Source: Trichomonas vaginalis G3 (lineage: Eukaryota; Parabasalia; Trichomonadida; Trichomonadidae). From it: 64,000 nucleotides of DNA. Both the position numbers and the translations under genes were made by a program. This document shows, piece after piece, positions 24,850 through 40,100 of the stretch (positions are counted from its first letter, which is position 1; each line of letters begins with the position of its first letter). A model generated the notes under the pieces. The model did no database searches. It had not been told where the DNA came from and was given only the letters and a program-made list of their open reading frames with translations. The stretch is taken from the NCBI RefSeq assembly GCF_026262505.1, contig NC_067204.1:7101797-7165796 (forward strand). Reading direction: 5' to 3'.

Positions 24850-27800
24850 TTATTCTCTTTCTTTTCATATTTATCAATGTGTTATGGAATTCTCTTTCTT
24901 TTCATATTAATCATTGTTTTATGAAATTCTCTTTCTTTTCATATTTATCATTGTTTTATGAAATTCTCTTTCTTTTCATATTAATCATTGTTTTATGAAA
25001 TTCTCTTTCTTTTCATATTTATCATTGTTTGATAGAATCTCGTTCTTTTCATATTTATCGTTGTTTTATGACATTCTCTTTCTTTTCATATTTATCATTG
25101 TTTTATGAATTTCTCTCAATATTGATGAATGCCCTCTTAGCATTGCCATCAAAAAGATGTCGATAGAAATTGTCCAATTCCTAGTTGATCATGGTGCTGA
25201 TGTTAACATGAAACTTATTCTCTTTCTTTTCATATTTATCATTATTTTATGACATTCTCTTTCTTTTCATATTTATCCTTGTTTTATGGAATTCTCTTTC
25301 TTTTCATATTTATCATTGTTTTATAGAATTCTCTTTCTTTTCATATTTATCATTGTTTTATAGAATTCTCTTTCTTTTCATATTAATCATTGTTTTATGA
25401 CATTCTCTTTCTTTTCATATTTATCTTTTCTTTATGACATTTTCTTTCTTTTCATATTTATCATTGTTTTATTACATTCTCTTTCTTTTCATATTTATCA
25501 TTGTTTTATGGAATTCTCTTTCTTTTCATATTAATCATTGTTTTATGACATTCTCTTTCTTTTCATATTTATCATTGTTTGATAGAATTCTCTTTCTTTT
25601 CATATTAATCATTGTTTTATGAAATTCTCCTTCTTTTCATATTTATCATTGTTTGATAAAATCTCTCTTTTCTTTTCATATTTATCATTGTTTTATTACA
25701 TTCTCTTTCTTTTCATATTATCATTGTTTTATGAAATTCTCTTTCTTTTCATATTAATCATTGTTTTATGAAATTCTCTTTCTTTTCATATTTATCATTG
25801 TTTTATGGAATTCTCTTTCTTTTCATATTATCATTGTTTTATAGAATTCTCTTTCTTTTCATATTAATCATTGTTTTATGACATTCTCTTTCTTTTCATA
25901 TTTATCTTTTCTTTATGACATTTTCTTTCTTTTCATATTTATCATTGTTTTATTACATTCTCTTTCTTTTTCATATTTATCATTGTTTTATGAATTCTCT
26001 TTCTTTTCATATTAATCATTGTTTTATGACATTCTCTTTCTTTCATATTTATCATTGTTTTATGAATTTCTCTCAATATTGATGAATGCCCTCTTAGCAT
26101 TGCCATCAAAAAGATGTCGATAGAAATTGTCCAATTCCTAGTTGATCATGGTGCTGATGTTAACATGAAACTTATTCTCTTTCTTTTCATATTTATCATT
26201 ATTTTTATGACATTCTCTTTCTTTTCATATTTATCCTTGTTTTATGGAATTCTCTTTCTTTCATATTTATCAATGTGTTATGGAATTCTCTTTCTTTTCA
26301 TATTTATCAATGTGTTTATGGAATTCTCTTTCTTTTCATATTAATCATTGTTTTATGAAATTCTCTTTCCTTTTCATATTAATCATTGTTTTATGAAATT
26401 CTCTTTCTTTTCATATTAATCATTGTTTTATGAAATTCTCTTTCTTTTCATATTTATCATTGTTTTATAGAATTCTCTTTCTTTTCATATTAATCATTGT
26501 TTTATGAAATTCTCTTTCTTTTCATATTTATCATTGTTTTATGGAATTCTCTTTCTTTTCATATTAATCATTGTTTTATGAAATTCTCTTTCTTTTCATA
26601 TTTATCATTGTTTTATGAAATTCTCTTTCTTTTCATATTTATCATTGTTTTATGAAATTCTCTTTCTTTTCATATTTATCATTGTTTTATGAAATTCTCT
26701 TTCTTTTCATATTTATCATTGTTTGATAGTATCTCTTTCTTTTCATATTTATCATTGTTTTATTACATTCTCTTTCTTTTCATATTAATCATTGTTTTAT
26801 GGAATTCTCTTTCTTTTCATATTAATCATTGTTTTATGAAATTCTCTTTCTTTTCATATTTATCATTGTTTTATGGAATTCTCTTTCTTTTCATATTAAT
26901 CATTGTTTTATGAAATTCTCTTTCTTTTCATATTTAGCATTGTTTGATAGAATCTCTTTCTTTTCATATTTATCATTGTTTTATAGAATTCTCTTTCTTT
27001 TCATATTAATCATTGTTTTATGAAATTCTCTTTCTTTTCATATTTATCATTGTTTTATTACATTCTCTTTCTTTTCATATTTATCATTGTTTTATGGAAT
27101 TCTCTTTCTTTTCATATTAATCATTGTTTTATGACATTCTCTTTCTTTTCATATTTATCTTTTCTTTATGACATTTTCTTTCTTTTCATATTTATCATTA
27201 TTTTATGACATTCTCTTTCTTTTCATATTAATCATTGTTTTATGACATTCTCTTTCTTTTCATATTAATCATTGTTTTATGAATTTCTCTCATATTGATG
27301 AATGCCCTCTTAGCATTGCCATCAAAAAGATGTCGATAGAAATTGTCCAATTCCTAGTTGATCATGGTGCTGATGTTAACATGAAACTTATTCTCTTTCT
27401 TTTCATATTTATCATTATTTTATGACATTCTCTTTCTTTTCATATTTATCCTTGTTTTATGGAATTCTCTTTCTTTTCATATTTATCAATGTGTTATGGA
27501 ATTCTCTTTCTTTTCATATTAATCATTGTTGTATCGAATTCTATTTCTTTTCATATTTATCATTGTTTTATGGAATTCTCTTTCTTTTCATATTAATCAT
27601 TGTTTTATGGAATTCTCTTTCTTTTCATATTAATCATTGTTTTATGAAATTCTCTTTCTTTTCATATTAATCATTGTTGTATCGAATTCTCTTTCTTTTC
27701 ATATTTATCATTGTTTTATATAATTGTCTTTCTTTTCATATTTATCATTGTTTTATGGAATTCTCTTTCTTTTCATATTAATCATTGTTTTATGACATTC

Positions 27801-30800
27801 TCTTTCTTTTCATATTTATCTTTTCTTTATGACATTTTCTTTCTTTTCATATTTATCCTTGTTTTATAACATTCTCTTTCTTTTCATATTAATCATTGTT
27901 TTATGAATTTCTCTCAATATTGATGAATGCCCTCTTAGTATTGCCATCAAAAGATGTCGATAGAAATTGTCCAATTCCTAGTTGATCATGGTGCTGATGT
28001 TAACATGAAACTTATTCTCTTTCTTTTCATATTTATCATTATTTTATGACATTCTCTTTCTTTTCATATTAATCATTGTTTTATGACATTCTCTTTCTTT
28101 TCATATTTATCATTGTTTTATGAATTTCTCTCAATATTGATGAATGCCCTCTTAGCATTGCCATCAAAAAGATGTCGATAGAAATTGTCCAATTCCTAGT
28201 TGATCATGGTGCTGATGTTAACATGAAACTTATTCTCTTTCTTTTCATATTTATCATTATTTTATGGACATTCTCTTTCTTTTCATATTTATCCTTGTTT
28301 TATGGAATTCTCTTTCTTTTCATATTTATCAATGTGTTAAGGAATTCTCTTTCTTTTCATATTTATCATTGTTTGATAGAATCTCTTTCTTTTCATATTA
28401 ATCATTGTTTTATGAAATTCTCTTTCTTTTCATATTAATCATTGTTTTATAGAATTCTCTTTCTTTTCATATTAATCATTGTTTTATGAAATTCTTTCTC
28501 TTTTCATATTTATCATTGTTTTATTACATTCTCTTTCTTTTCATATTTATCATTGTTTTATGGAATTCTCTTTCTTTCATATTAATCATTGTTTTATGAC
28601 ATTCTCTTTCTTTTCATATTTATCTTTTCTTTATGACATTTTCTTTCTTTCATATTTATCATTGTTTTATGGAATTCTCTTTCTTTTCATATTAATCATT
28701 GTTTGATAAAATTCTCTTTCTTTTCATATTATCATTGTTTTATGACATTCTCTTTCTTTTCATATTTATCATTGTTTTATGAATTTCTCTCAATATTGAT
28801 GAATGCCCTCTTAGCATTGCCATCAAAAAGATGTCGATAGAAATTGTCCAATTCCTAGTTGATCATGGTGCTGATGTTAACATGAAACTTATTCTCTTTC
28901 TTTTCATATTTATCATTATTTTATGACATTCTCTTTCTTTTCATATTTATCCTTGTTTTATGGAATTCTCTTTCTTTTCATATTTATCATTGTTTTATGG
29001 AATTCTCTTTCTTTTCATATTAATCATTGTTTTATGACATTCTCTTTCTTTTCATATTTATCTTTTCTTTATGACATTTTCTTTCTTTTCATATTTATCA
29101 TTGTTTTATGGAATTCTCTTTCTTTTCATATTTATCATTGTTTTATGAATTTCTCTCAATATTGATGAATGCCCTCTTAGCATTGCCATCAAAAAGATGT
29201 CGATAGAAATTGTCCAATTCCTAGTTGATCATGGTGCTGATGTTAACATGAAACTTATTCTCTTTCTTTTCATATTTATCATTATTTTATGACATTCTCT
29301 TTCTTTTCATATTTATCCTTGTTTTATGGAATTCTCTTTCTTTTCATATTTATCAATGTGTTATGGAATTCTCTTTCTTTTCATATTTATCATTGTTTTA
29401 TAGAATTCTCTTTCTTTTCATATTAATCATTGTTTTATGAAATTCTCTTCTTTTCATATTTATCATTGTTTGATAGAATTCTCTTTCTTTTCATATTAAT
29501 CATTGTTTTATGGAATTCTCTTTCTTTTCATATTAATCATTGTTTTATGACATTCTCTTTCTTTTCATATTTATCTTTTCTTTATGACATTTTCTTTCTT
29601 TTCATATTTATCATTGTTTTATGGAATTCTCTTTCTTTTCATATTAATCATTGTTTTATGACATTCTCTTTCTTTTCATATTTATCATTGTTTTATGAAT
29701 TTCTCTCAATATTGATGAATGCCCTCTTAGCATTGCCATCAAAAAGATGTCGATAGAAATTGTCCAATTCCTAGTTGATCATGGTGCTGATGTTAACATG
29801 AAACTTATTCTCTTTCTTTTCATATTTATCATTATTTTATGACATTCTCTTTCTTTCATATTTATCCTTGTTTTATGGAATTCTCTTTCTTTTCATATTT
29901 ATCAATGTGTTATGGAATTCTCTTTCTTTTCATATTTATCATTGTTTTATGGAATTCTCTTTCTTTTCATATTAATCATTGTTTTATGAAATTCTCTTTC
30001 TTTTCATATTTATCATTGTTTGATAGAATCTCTTTCTTTTCATATTTATCATTGTTTTATGACATTCTCTTTCTTTTCATATTAATCATTGTTTTATGAA
30101 ATTCTCTTTCTTTTCATATTTATCATTGTTTTATGAAATTCTCTTTCTTTTCATATTTATCATTGTTTTATAGAATCTCTTTCTTTTCATATTTATCGTT
30201 GTTTTATGACATTCTCTTTCTTTTCATATTTATCATTGTTTTATGAAATTCTCTTTCTTTTCATATTTATCATTGTTTTATGAATTTCTCTCAATATTGA
30301 TGAATGCCCTCTTAGCATTGCCATCAAAAAGATGTCGATAGAAATTGTCCAATTCCTAGTTGATCATGGTGCTGATGTTAACATGAAACTTATTCTCTTT
30401 CTTTTCATATTTATCATTATTTTATGACATTCTCTTTCTTTTCATATTTATCCTTGTTTTATGGAATTCTCTTTCTTTTCATATTTATCAATGTGTTATG
30501 AAATTCTCTTTCTTTTCATATTTATCATTGTTTTATGGAATTCTCTTTCTTTTCATATTAATCATTGTTTTATGGAATTCTCTTTCTTTTCATATTAATC
30601 ATGTGTTTTATGACATTCTCTTTTCTCATATTTATCTTTTTCTTTATGACATTTTCTTTTTTTCATATTTATCCTTGTTTTATAACATTCTCTTTCTTTT
30701 CATATTAATCATTGTTTTATGAATTTCTCTCAATATTTGATGAATGCCTCTTAGTATTTGCCATCAAAAAGATGTCGATAGAAATTGTCCAATTCCTAGT

Positions 30801-33800
30801 TGATCATGGTGCTGATGTTAACATGAAACTTATTCTCTTTCTTTTCATATTTATCATTGTTTTATGACATTCTCTTTCTTTTCATATTATCATTGTTTTA
30901 TGACATTCTCTTTCTTTTCATATTTATCATTGTTTTATGAATTTCTCTCAATATTGATGAATGCCTCTTAGCATTGCATCAAAAAGATGTCGATAGAAAT
31001 TGTCCAATTCCTAGTTGATCATGGTGCTGATGTTAACATGAAACTTATTCTCTTTCTTTTCATATTTATCATTATTTTATGACATTCTCTTTCTTTTCAT
31101 ATTTATCCTTGTTTTATGGAATTCTCTTTCTTTTCATATTTATCAATGTGTTAAGGAATTCTCTTTCTTTTCATATTTATCATTGTTTGATAGAATCTCT
31201 TTCTTTTCATATTAATCATTGTTTTATGAAATTCTCTTTCTTTTCATATTATCATTGTTTTATAGAATTCTCTTTCTTTTCATATTATCATTGTTTTATG
31301 AAATTCTCTTTCTTTTCATATTTATCATTGTTTTATTACATTCTCTTTCTTTTTCATATTTATCATTGTTTTATGGAATTCTCTTTCTTTTCATATTAAT
31401 CATTGTTTTATGACATTCTCTTTCTTTTCATATTTATCTTTTTCTTTATGACATTTTCTTTCTTTTCATATTTATCATTGTTTTATGGAATTCTCTTTCT
31501 TTTCATATTAATCATTGTTTGATAAAATTCTTTTCTTTTCATATTAATCATGTTGTTTTATGACATTCTCTTTCTTTTCATATTTATCATTGTTTTATGA
31601 ATTTCTCTCAATATTGATGAATGCCCTCTTAGCATTGCCATCAAAAGATGTCGATAGAAATTGTCCAATTCCTAGTTGATCATGGTGCTGATGTTAACAT
31701 GAAACTTATTCTCTTTCTTTTCATATTTATCATTATTTTATGACATTCTCTTTCTTTTCATATTTATCCTTGTTTTATGGAATTCTCTTTCTTTTCATAT
31801 TTATCAATGTGTTATGAATTCTCTTTCTTTTCATATTTATCATTGTTTTATGAATTCTCTTTCTTTTCATATTAATCATTGTTTTATGAAATTCTCTTTC
31901 TTTTCATATTAATCATTGTTTTATAGAATTCTCTTTCTTTTCATATTAATCATTGTTTTATGAAATTCTCTTTCTTTTCATATTTATCATTGTTTTATTA
32001 CATTCTCTTTCTTTTCATATTTATCATTGTTTTATGAATTCTCTTTCTTTTCATATTTATCATTGTTTTATGAATTCTCTTTCTTTTCATATTAATCATT
32101 GTTTTATGGAATTCTCTTTCTTTTCATATTAATCATTGTTTTATGACTTCTCTTTCTTTTCATATTTATCTTTTCTTTATGAATTTTCTTTCTTTCATAT
32201 TTATCATTGTTTTATGAATTCTCTTTCTTTTCATATTTATCATTGTTTTATGAATTTCTCTCAATATTGATGAATGCTCTTAGCATTGCATCAAAAAGAT
32301 GTCGATAGAAATTGTCCAATTCCTATTGATCATGGTGCTGATGTTAACATGAAACTTATTCTCTTTCTTTTCATATTTATCATTATTTTATGAATTCTCT
32401 TTCTTTTCATATTTATCCTTGTTTTATGGAATTCTCTTTCTTTTCATATTTATCAATGTGTTATGGAATTCTCTTTCTTTTCATATTTATCATTGTTTTA
32501 TAGAATTCTCTTTCTTTTCATATTATCATTGTTTTATGAAATTCTCTTTCTTTTCATATTATCATTGTTTGATAGAATTCTCTTTCTTTTCATATTAATC
32601 ATTGTTTTATGGAATTCTCTTTCTTTTCATATTAATCATTGTTTTATGACATTCTCTTTCTTTTCATATTTATCTTTTCTTTATGACATTTTTTTCTTTT
32701 CATATTTATCATTGTTTTATGGAATTCTTTTCTTTCATATTAATCATTGTTTTATGACATTCTCTTTCTTTTCATATTTATCATTGTTTTATGAATTCTC
32801 TCAATATTGATGAATGCCCTCTTAGCATTGCCATCAAAAAGATGTCGATAGAAATTGTCCAATTCTAGTTGATCATGGTGCTGATGTTAACATGAAACTT
32901 ATTCTCTTTCTTTTCATATTTATCATTATTTTATGACATTCTCTTTCTTTTCATATTTATCCTTGTTTTATGGAATTCTCTTTCTTTTCATATTTATCAA
33001 TGTGTTATGGAATTTCTCTTTCTTTTCATATTTATCATTGTTTTATGGAATTCTCTTTCTTTTCATATTAATCATTGTTTTATGAAATTCTCTTTCTTTT
33101 CATTTATCATTGTTTGATAGAATCTCTTTCTTTTCATATTTATCATTGTTTTATGACATTCTCTTTCTTTTCATATTAATCATTGTTTTATGAAATTCTC
33201 TTTCTTTTCATATTTATCATTGTTTTATGAAATTCTCTTTCTTTTCATATTTATCATTGTTTTATAGAATCTCTTTCTTTTCATATTTATCGTTTGTTTT
33301 ATGACATTCTCTTTCTTTTCATATTATCATTGTTTTATGAAATTCTCTTTCTTTTCATATTTATCATTGTTTTATGAATTTCTCTCAATATTGATGAATG
33401 CCCTCTTAGCATTGCCATCAAAAGATGTCGATAGAAATTGTCCAATTCCTAGTTGATCATGGTGCTGATGTTACATGAAATTATTCTCTTTCTTTTCATA
33501 TTTATCATTATTTTATGACATTCTCTTTCTTTTCATATTTATCCTTGTTTTATGGAATTCTCTTTCTTTTCATATTTATTCAATGTGTTATGAAATCTTC
33601 TTTCTTTTCATATTTATCATTGTTTTATGGAATTCTCTTTCTTTTCATATTAATCATTGTTTTATGGAATTCTCTTTCTTTTCATATTAATCATTGTTTT
33701 ATGACATTCTCTTTCTTTTCATATTTATCATTGTTTTATATAATTGTCTTTCTTTTCATATTTATCATTGTTTGATAAAATTCTCTTTCTTTTCATATTT

Positions 33801-34143
33801 ATCATTGTTTTATTACATTCTCTTTCTTTTCATATTTATCATTGTTTTATGAAATTCTCTTTCTTTTCATATTAATCATTGTTTTATGGAATTCTCTTTC
33901 TTTTCATATTTATCATTGTTTTATAGAATTCTCTTTCTTTTCATATTAATCATTGTTTTATGACATTCTCTTTCTTTTCATATTTATCTTTTTATGACAT
34001 TTTCTTTCTTTTCATATTTATCATTGTTTTATTACATTCTCTTTCTTTTCATATTTATCATTGTTTTATGGAATTCTCTTTCTTTTCATATTAATCATTG
34101 TTTTATGACATTCTCTTTCTTTTCATATTTATCATTGTTTTAT
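24741..34143 (+). repeat. Array block E: 16 ankyrin modules, partial copy of the 14.4-18.6 kb segment
   Basis: Modules lie at 24741-24849, 25107-25214, 26064-26171, 27281-27387, 27905-28011 (TTAGTATTG), 28122-28229, 28781-28888, 29147-29254, 29697-29804, 30282-30389, 30721-30829 (TTAGTATTG), 30939-31044, 31599-31705, 32252-32355, 32793-32898 and 33376-33480. The spacings 366, 957, 1217, 624, 217, 659 parallel 365, 1145, 1205, 625, 218, 661 from 14386. From 27905 the series 217, 659, 366, 550, 585 resembles 218, 660, 653, 541, 583 from 30721, so a ~2.8-kb block is repeated inside this section. Length noise is high near 30.6-31.0 kb and 32.0-32.4 kb. Confidence 0.9.
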
Positions 34144-37100
34144 GAATTTCTCTCAATATTGATGAATGCCCTCTTAGCATTGCCATCAAAAAGATGTCGA
34201 TAGAAATTGTCCAATTCCTAGTTGATCATGGTGCTGATGTTAACATGAAACTTATTCTCTTTCTTTTCATATTTATCATTATTTATGACATTCTCTTTCT
34301 TTTCATATTTATCCTTGTTTTATGGAATTCTCTTTCTTTTCATATTTATCAATGTGTTATGGAATTCTCTTTCTTTTCATATTTATCAATGTGTTATGGA
34401 ATTCTCTTTCTTTTCATATTAATCATTGTTTTATGAAATTCTCTTTCTTTTCATATTAATCATTGTTTTATGAAATTCTCTTTCTTTTCATATTAATCAT
34501 TGTTTTATGAAATTCTCTTTCTTTCATATTTATCATTGTTTTATAATTCTCTTTCTTTTCATATTAATCATTGTTTTATGGAATTCTCTTTCTTTTCATA
34601 TTAATCATTGTTTTATGAAATTCTCTTTCTTTTCATATTAATCATTGTTGTATCGAATTCTCTTTCTTTTCATATTTATCATTGTTTTATATAATTGTCT
34701 TTCTTTTCATATTTATCATTGTTTTATGAAATTCTCTTTCTTTTCATATTTATCATTGTTTTATGAAATTCTCTTTCTTTTCATATTTATCATTGTTTGA
34801 TAGAATCTCTTTCTTTTCATATTTATCATTGTTTTATGGAATTCTCTTTCTTTTCATATTTATCATTGTTTTATGAAATTCTCTTTCTTTTCATATTTAG
34901 CATTGTTGTATCGAATTCTCTTTCTTTTCATATTTATCATTGTTTTATAGAATTCTCTTTCTTTTCATATTAATCATTGTTTTATGAAATTCTCTTTCTT
35001 TTCATATTTAGCATTGTTTGATAGAATCTCTTTCTTTTCATATTTATCATTGTTTTATAGAATTCTCTTTCTTTTCATATTAATCATTGTTTTATGAAAT
35101 TCTCTTCTTTTCATATTTAGCATTGTTTGATAGAATCTCTTTCTTTTCATATTTATCATTGTTTTATGGAATTCTCTTTCTTTTCATATTAATCATTTTT
35201 TATGAAATTCTCTTTCTTTTCATATTTATCATTGTTTTATGAAATTCTCTTTCTTTTCATATTAATCATTGTTTTATGACATTCTCTTTCTTTTCATATT
35301 TATCGTTGTTTTATGACATTCTCTTTCTTTTCATATTTATCATTGTTTTATGAAATTCTCTTTCTTTTCATATTAATCATTGTTTTATGAATTTCTCTCA
35401 ATATTGATGAATGCCCTCTTAGCATTGCCATCAAAAAGATGTCGATAGAAATTGTCCAATTCCTAGTTGATCATGGTGCTGATGTTAACATGAAACTTAT
35501 TCTCTTTCTTTTCATATTTATCATTATTTTATGACATTCTCTTTCTTTTCATATTTATCCTTGTTTTATGGAATTCTCTTTCTTTTCATATTTATCAATG
35601 TGTTATGGAATTCTCTTTCTTTTCATATTAATCATTGTTGTATCGAATTCTCTTTCTTTCATATTTATCATTGTTTTATGGAATTCTCTTTCTTTTCATA
35701 TTAATCATTGTTTTATGGAATTCTCTTTTCTTTTCATATTAATCATTGTTTTATTGAAATTCTCTTTCTTTTCATATTAATCATTGTTGTATCGAATTCT
35801 CTTTCTTTTCATATTTATCATTGTTTATATAATTGTCTTTCTTTTCATATTTATCATTGTTTTATGGAATTCTCTTTCTTTTCATATTAATCATTGTTTT
35901 ATGACATTCTCTTTCTTTTCATATTTATCTTTCTTTATGACATTTCTTTCTTTTCATATTTATCCTTGTTTTATAACATTCTCTTTCTTTTCATATTAAT
36001 CATTGTTTTATGAATTTCTCTCAATATTGATGAATGCCCTCTTAGTATTGCATCAAAAAGATGTCGATAGAAATTGTCCAATTCCTAGTTGATCATGGTG
36101 CTGATGTTAACATGAAACTTATTCTCTTTCTTTCCATATTTATCATTGTTTTATGACATTCTCTTTCTTTTCATATTTATCATTGTTTGATAAAATTCTC
36201 TTTCTTTTCATATTTATCATTGTTTTATAGAATTCTCTTTCTTTTCATATTTATCATTGTTTTATAGAATTCTCTTTCTTTTCATATTTATCATTGTTTT
36301 ATGAAATTCTCTTTCTTTTCATATTTATCATTGTTTTATGAATTTCTCTCAATATTGATGAATGCCCTCTTAGCATTGCCATCAAAAAGATGTCGATAGA
36401 AATTGTCCAATTCCTAGTTGATCATGGTGCTGATGTTAACATGAAACTTATTCTCTTTCTTTTCATATTTATCATTATTTTTATGACATTCTCTTTCTTT
36501 TCATATTTATCCTTGTTTTATGGAATTCTCTTTCTTTTCATATTTATCAATGTGTTATGGAATTCTCTTTCTTTTCATATTAATCATTGTTGTATCGAAT
36601 TCTATTTCTTTTCATATTTATCATTGTTTTATGGAATTCTCTTTCTTTTCATATTAATCATTGTTTTATGGAATTCTCTTTCTTTTCATATTAATCATTG
36701 TTTTATGAAATTCTCTTTCTTTTCATATTAATCATTGTTGTATCGAATTCTCTTTCTTTTCATATTTATCATTGTTTTATATAATTGTCTTTCTTTTCAT
36801 ATTTATCATTGTTTTATGGAATTCTCTTTCTTTTCATATTTATCCTTGTTTTATGGAATTCTCTTTCTTTTCATATTTATCAATGTGTTATGGAATTCTC
36901 TTTCTTTTCATATTAATCATTGTTGTATCGAATTCTATTCTTTTCATATTATCATTGTTTTATGGAATTCTCTTTCTTTTCATATTAATCATTGTTTTAT
37001 GGAATTCTCTTTCTTTCATATTAATCATTGTTTTATGAAATTCTCTTTCTTTTCATATAATCATTGTTGTATCGAATTCTCTTCTTTTCATATTTATCAT

Positions 37101-40100
37101 TGTTTTATATAATTGTCTTTCTTTTCATATTTATCATTGTTTTATGGAATTCTCTTCTTTTCATATTAATCATTGTTTTATGACATTCTCTTTCTTTTCA
37201 TATTTATCTTTTCTTTATGACATTTTTTCTTTTTTCATATTTATCCTTGTTTTATAACATTCTCTTTCTTTTCATATTAATCATTGTTTTATGAATTTCT
37301 CTCAATATTGATGAATGCCCTCTTAGTATTGCCATCAAAAGATGTCGATAGAAATTGTCCAATTCCTAGTTGATCATGGTGCTGATGTTAACATGAAACT
37401 TATTCTCTTTCTTTTCATATTTATCATTATTTTATGACATTCTCTTTCTTTTCATATTAATCATTGTTTTATGACATTCTCTTTCTTTTCATATTTATCA
37501 TTGTTTTATGAATTTCTCTCATATTGATGAATGCCCTCTTAGCATTGCCATCAAAAAGATGTCGATAGAAATTGTCCAATTCCTAGTTGATCATGGTGCT
37601 GATGTTAACATGAAACTTATTCTCTTTCTTTTCATATTTATCATTATTTTATGACATTCTCTTTCTTTTCATATTTATCTTGTTTTATGGAATTCTCTTC
37701 TTTTTTCATATTTATCAATGTGTTATGGAATTCTCTTTCTTTTCATATTTATCATTGTTTGATAGAATCTCTTCTTTTCATATTAATCATGTTTTATGAA
37801 ATTCTCTTTCTTTTCATATTAATCTGTTTTATAGAATTCTCTTTCTTTTCATATTAATCATTGTTTTATGAAATTCTCTTTCTTTTCATATTTATCATTG
37901 TTTTATTACATTCTCTTTCTTTTCATATTTATCATTTTTTATGGAATTCTCTTTCTTTTCATATTAATCATTGTTTTATGACATTCTCTTTCTTTTCATA
38001 TTTATCTTTTCTTTATGACATTTTCTTTCTTTTCATATTTATCATTTTTTATGGAATTCTCTTTCTTTTCATATTAATCATTTTTGATAAAATTCTCTTT
38101 TTTTCATATTAATCATTGTTTATGACATTCTCTTTCTTTTCATATTTTATCATTGTTTTTTATGAATTTCTCTCAATATTGATGAATGCCCTCTTAGCAT
38201 TGCCATCAAAAGATGTCGATAGAAATTGTCCAATTCCTAGTTGATCATGGTGCTGATGTTAACATGAAACTTATTCTCTTTCTTTTCATATTTATCATTA
38301 TTTTATGACATTCTCTTTCTTTTCATATTTATCCTTGTTTTATGGAATTCTCTTTCTTTTCATATTTATCAATGTGTTATGGAATTCTCTTTCTTTTCAT
38401 ATTTATCATTTTTTTTATAGAATTCTCTTTCTTTTCATATTAATCATTGTTTTATGAAATTCTCTTTCTTTTCATATTTATCATTGTTTGATAGAATTCT
38501 CTTTCTTTTCATATTAATCATTGTTTTATGGAATTCTCTTTCTTTTCATATTAATCATTGTTTATGACATTCTCTTTTCTTTTCATATTTATCTTTTCTT
38601 TATGACATTTTCTTTCTTTTCATATTTATCATTGTTTTATGGACTTCTCTTTCTTTTCATATTAATCATTGTTTGATAAAATTCTCTTTCTTTTCATATT
38701 TATCATTGTTTTATGAATTTCTCTCAATATTGATGAATGCCCTCTTAGCATTGCCATCAAAAGATGTCGATAGAAATTGTCCAATTCCTAGTTGATCATG
38801 GTGCTGATGTTAACATGAAATTTTCTCTTTCTTTTCATATTTATCATTATTTTATGACATTCTCTTTCTTTTCATATTTATCCTTGTTTTATGGAATTCT
38901 CTTTCTTTTCATATTTATCAATGTGTTATGGAATTCTCTTCTTTTCATATTTATCATTGTTTTATGGAATTCTCTTTCTTTTCATATTAATCATTGTTTT
39001 TATGAAATTCTCTTCTTTTCATATTTATCATTGTTTGATAGAATCTCTTTCTTTTCATATTTATCATTGTTTTATGACATTCTCTTTCTTTTCATATTAA
39101 TCATTGTTTTATGAAATTCTCTTTCTTTTCATATTTATCATTGTTTTATGAAATTCTCTTTCTTTTCATATTTATCATTGTTTTATAGAATCTCTTTCTT
39201 TTCATATTTATCGTTTGTTTTATGACATTCTCTTTCTTTTCATATTTATCATTTTATGAAATTCTCTTTCTTTTCATATTTATCATTGTTTTATGAATTT
39301 CTCTCAATATTGATGAATGCCCTCTTAGCATTGCCATCAAAAGATGTCGATAGAAATTGTCCAATTCCTAGTTGATCATGGTGCTGATGTTAACATGAAA
39401 CTTATTCTCTTTCTTTTCATATTTATCATTATTTTATGACATTCTCTTTCTTTTCATATTTATCCTTGTTTTATGGAATTCTCTTTCTTTTCATATTTAT
39501 CAATGTGTTATGAAATTCTCTTTCTTTTCATATTTATCATTGTTTTATGGAATTCTCTTTCTTTTCATATTAATCATTGTTTTATGACATTCTCTTTCTT
39601 TTCATATTAATCATTGTTTTATGACATTCTCTTTCTTTTCATATTTATCATTGTTTTATTACATTCTCTTTCTTTTCATATTTATCAATGTGTTATGGAA
39701 TTCTCTTTCTTTTCATATTAATCATTGTTTTATGACATTCTCTTTCTTTTCATATTAATCATTGTTTTATGAATTTCTCTCAATATTGATGAATGCCCTC
39801 TTAGCATTGCCATCAAAAAGATGTCGATAGAAATTGTCCAATTCCTAGTTGATCATGGTGCTGATGTTAACATGAAACTTATTCTCTTTCTTTTCATATT
39901 TATCATTGTTTTATGGAATTCTCTTTCTTTTCATATTAATCAATGTGTTATGGAATTCTCTTTCTTTTCATATTTATCATTGTTTTATTACATTCTCTTT
40001 CTTTTCATATTTATCATTGTTTTATGAAATTCTCTTTCTTTTCATATTAATCATTGTTTTATAGAATTCTCTTTCTTTTCATATTAATCATTGTTTGATA

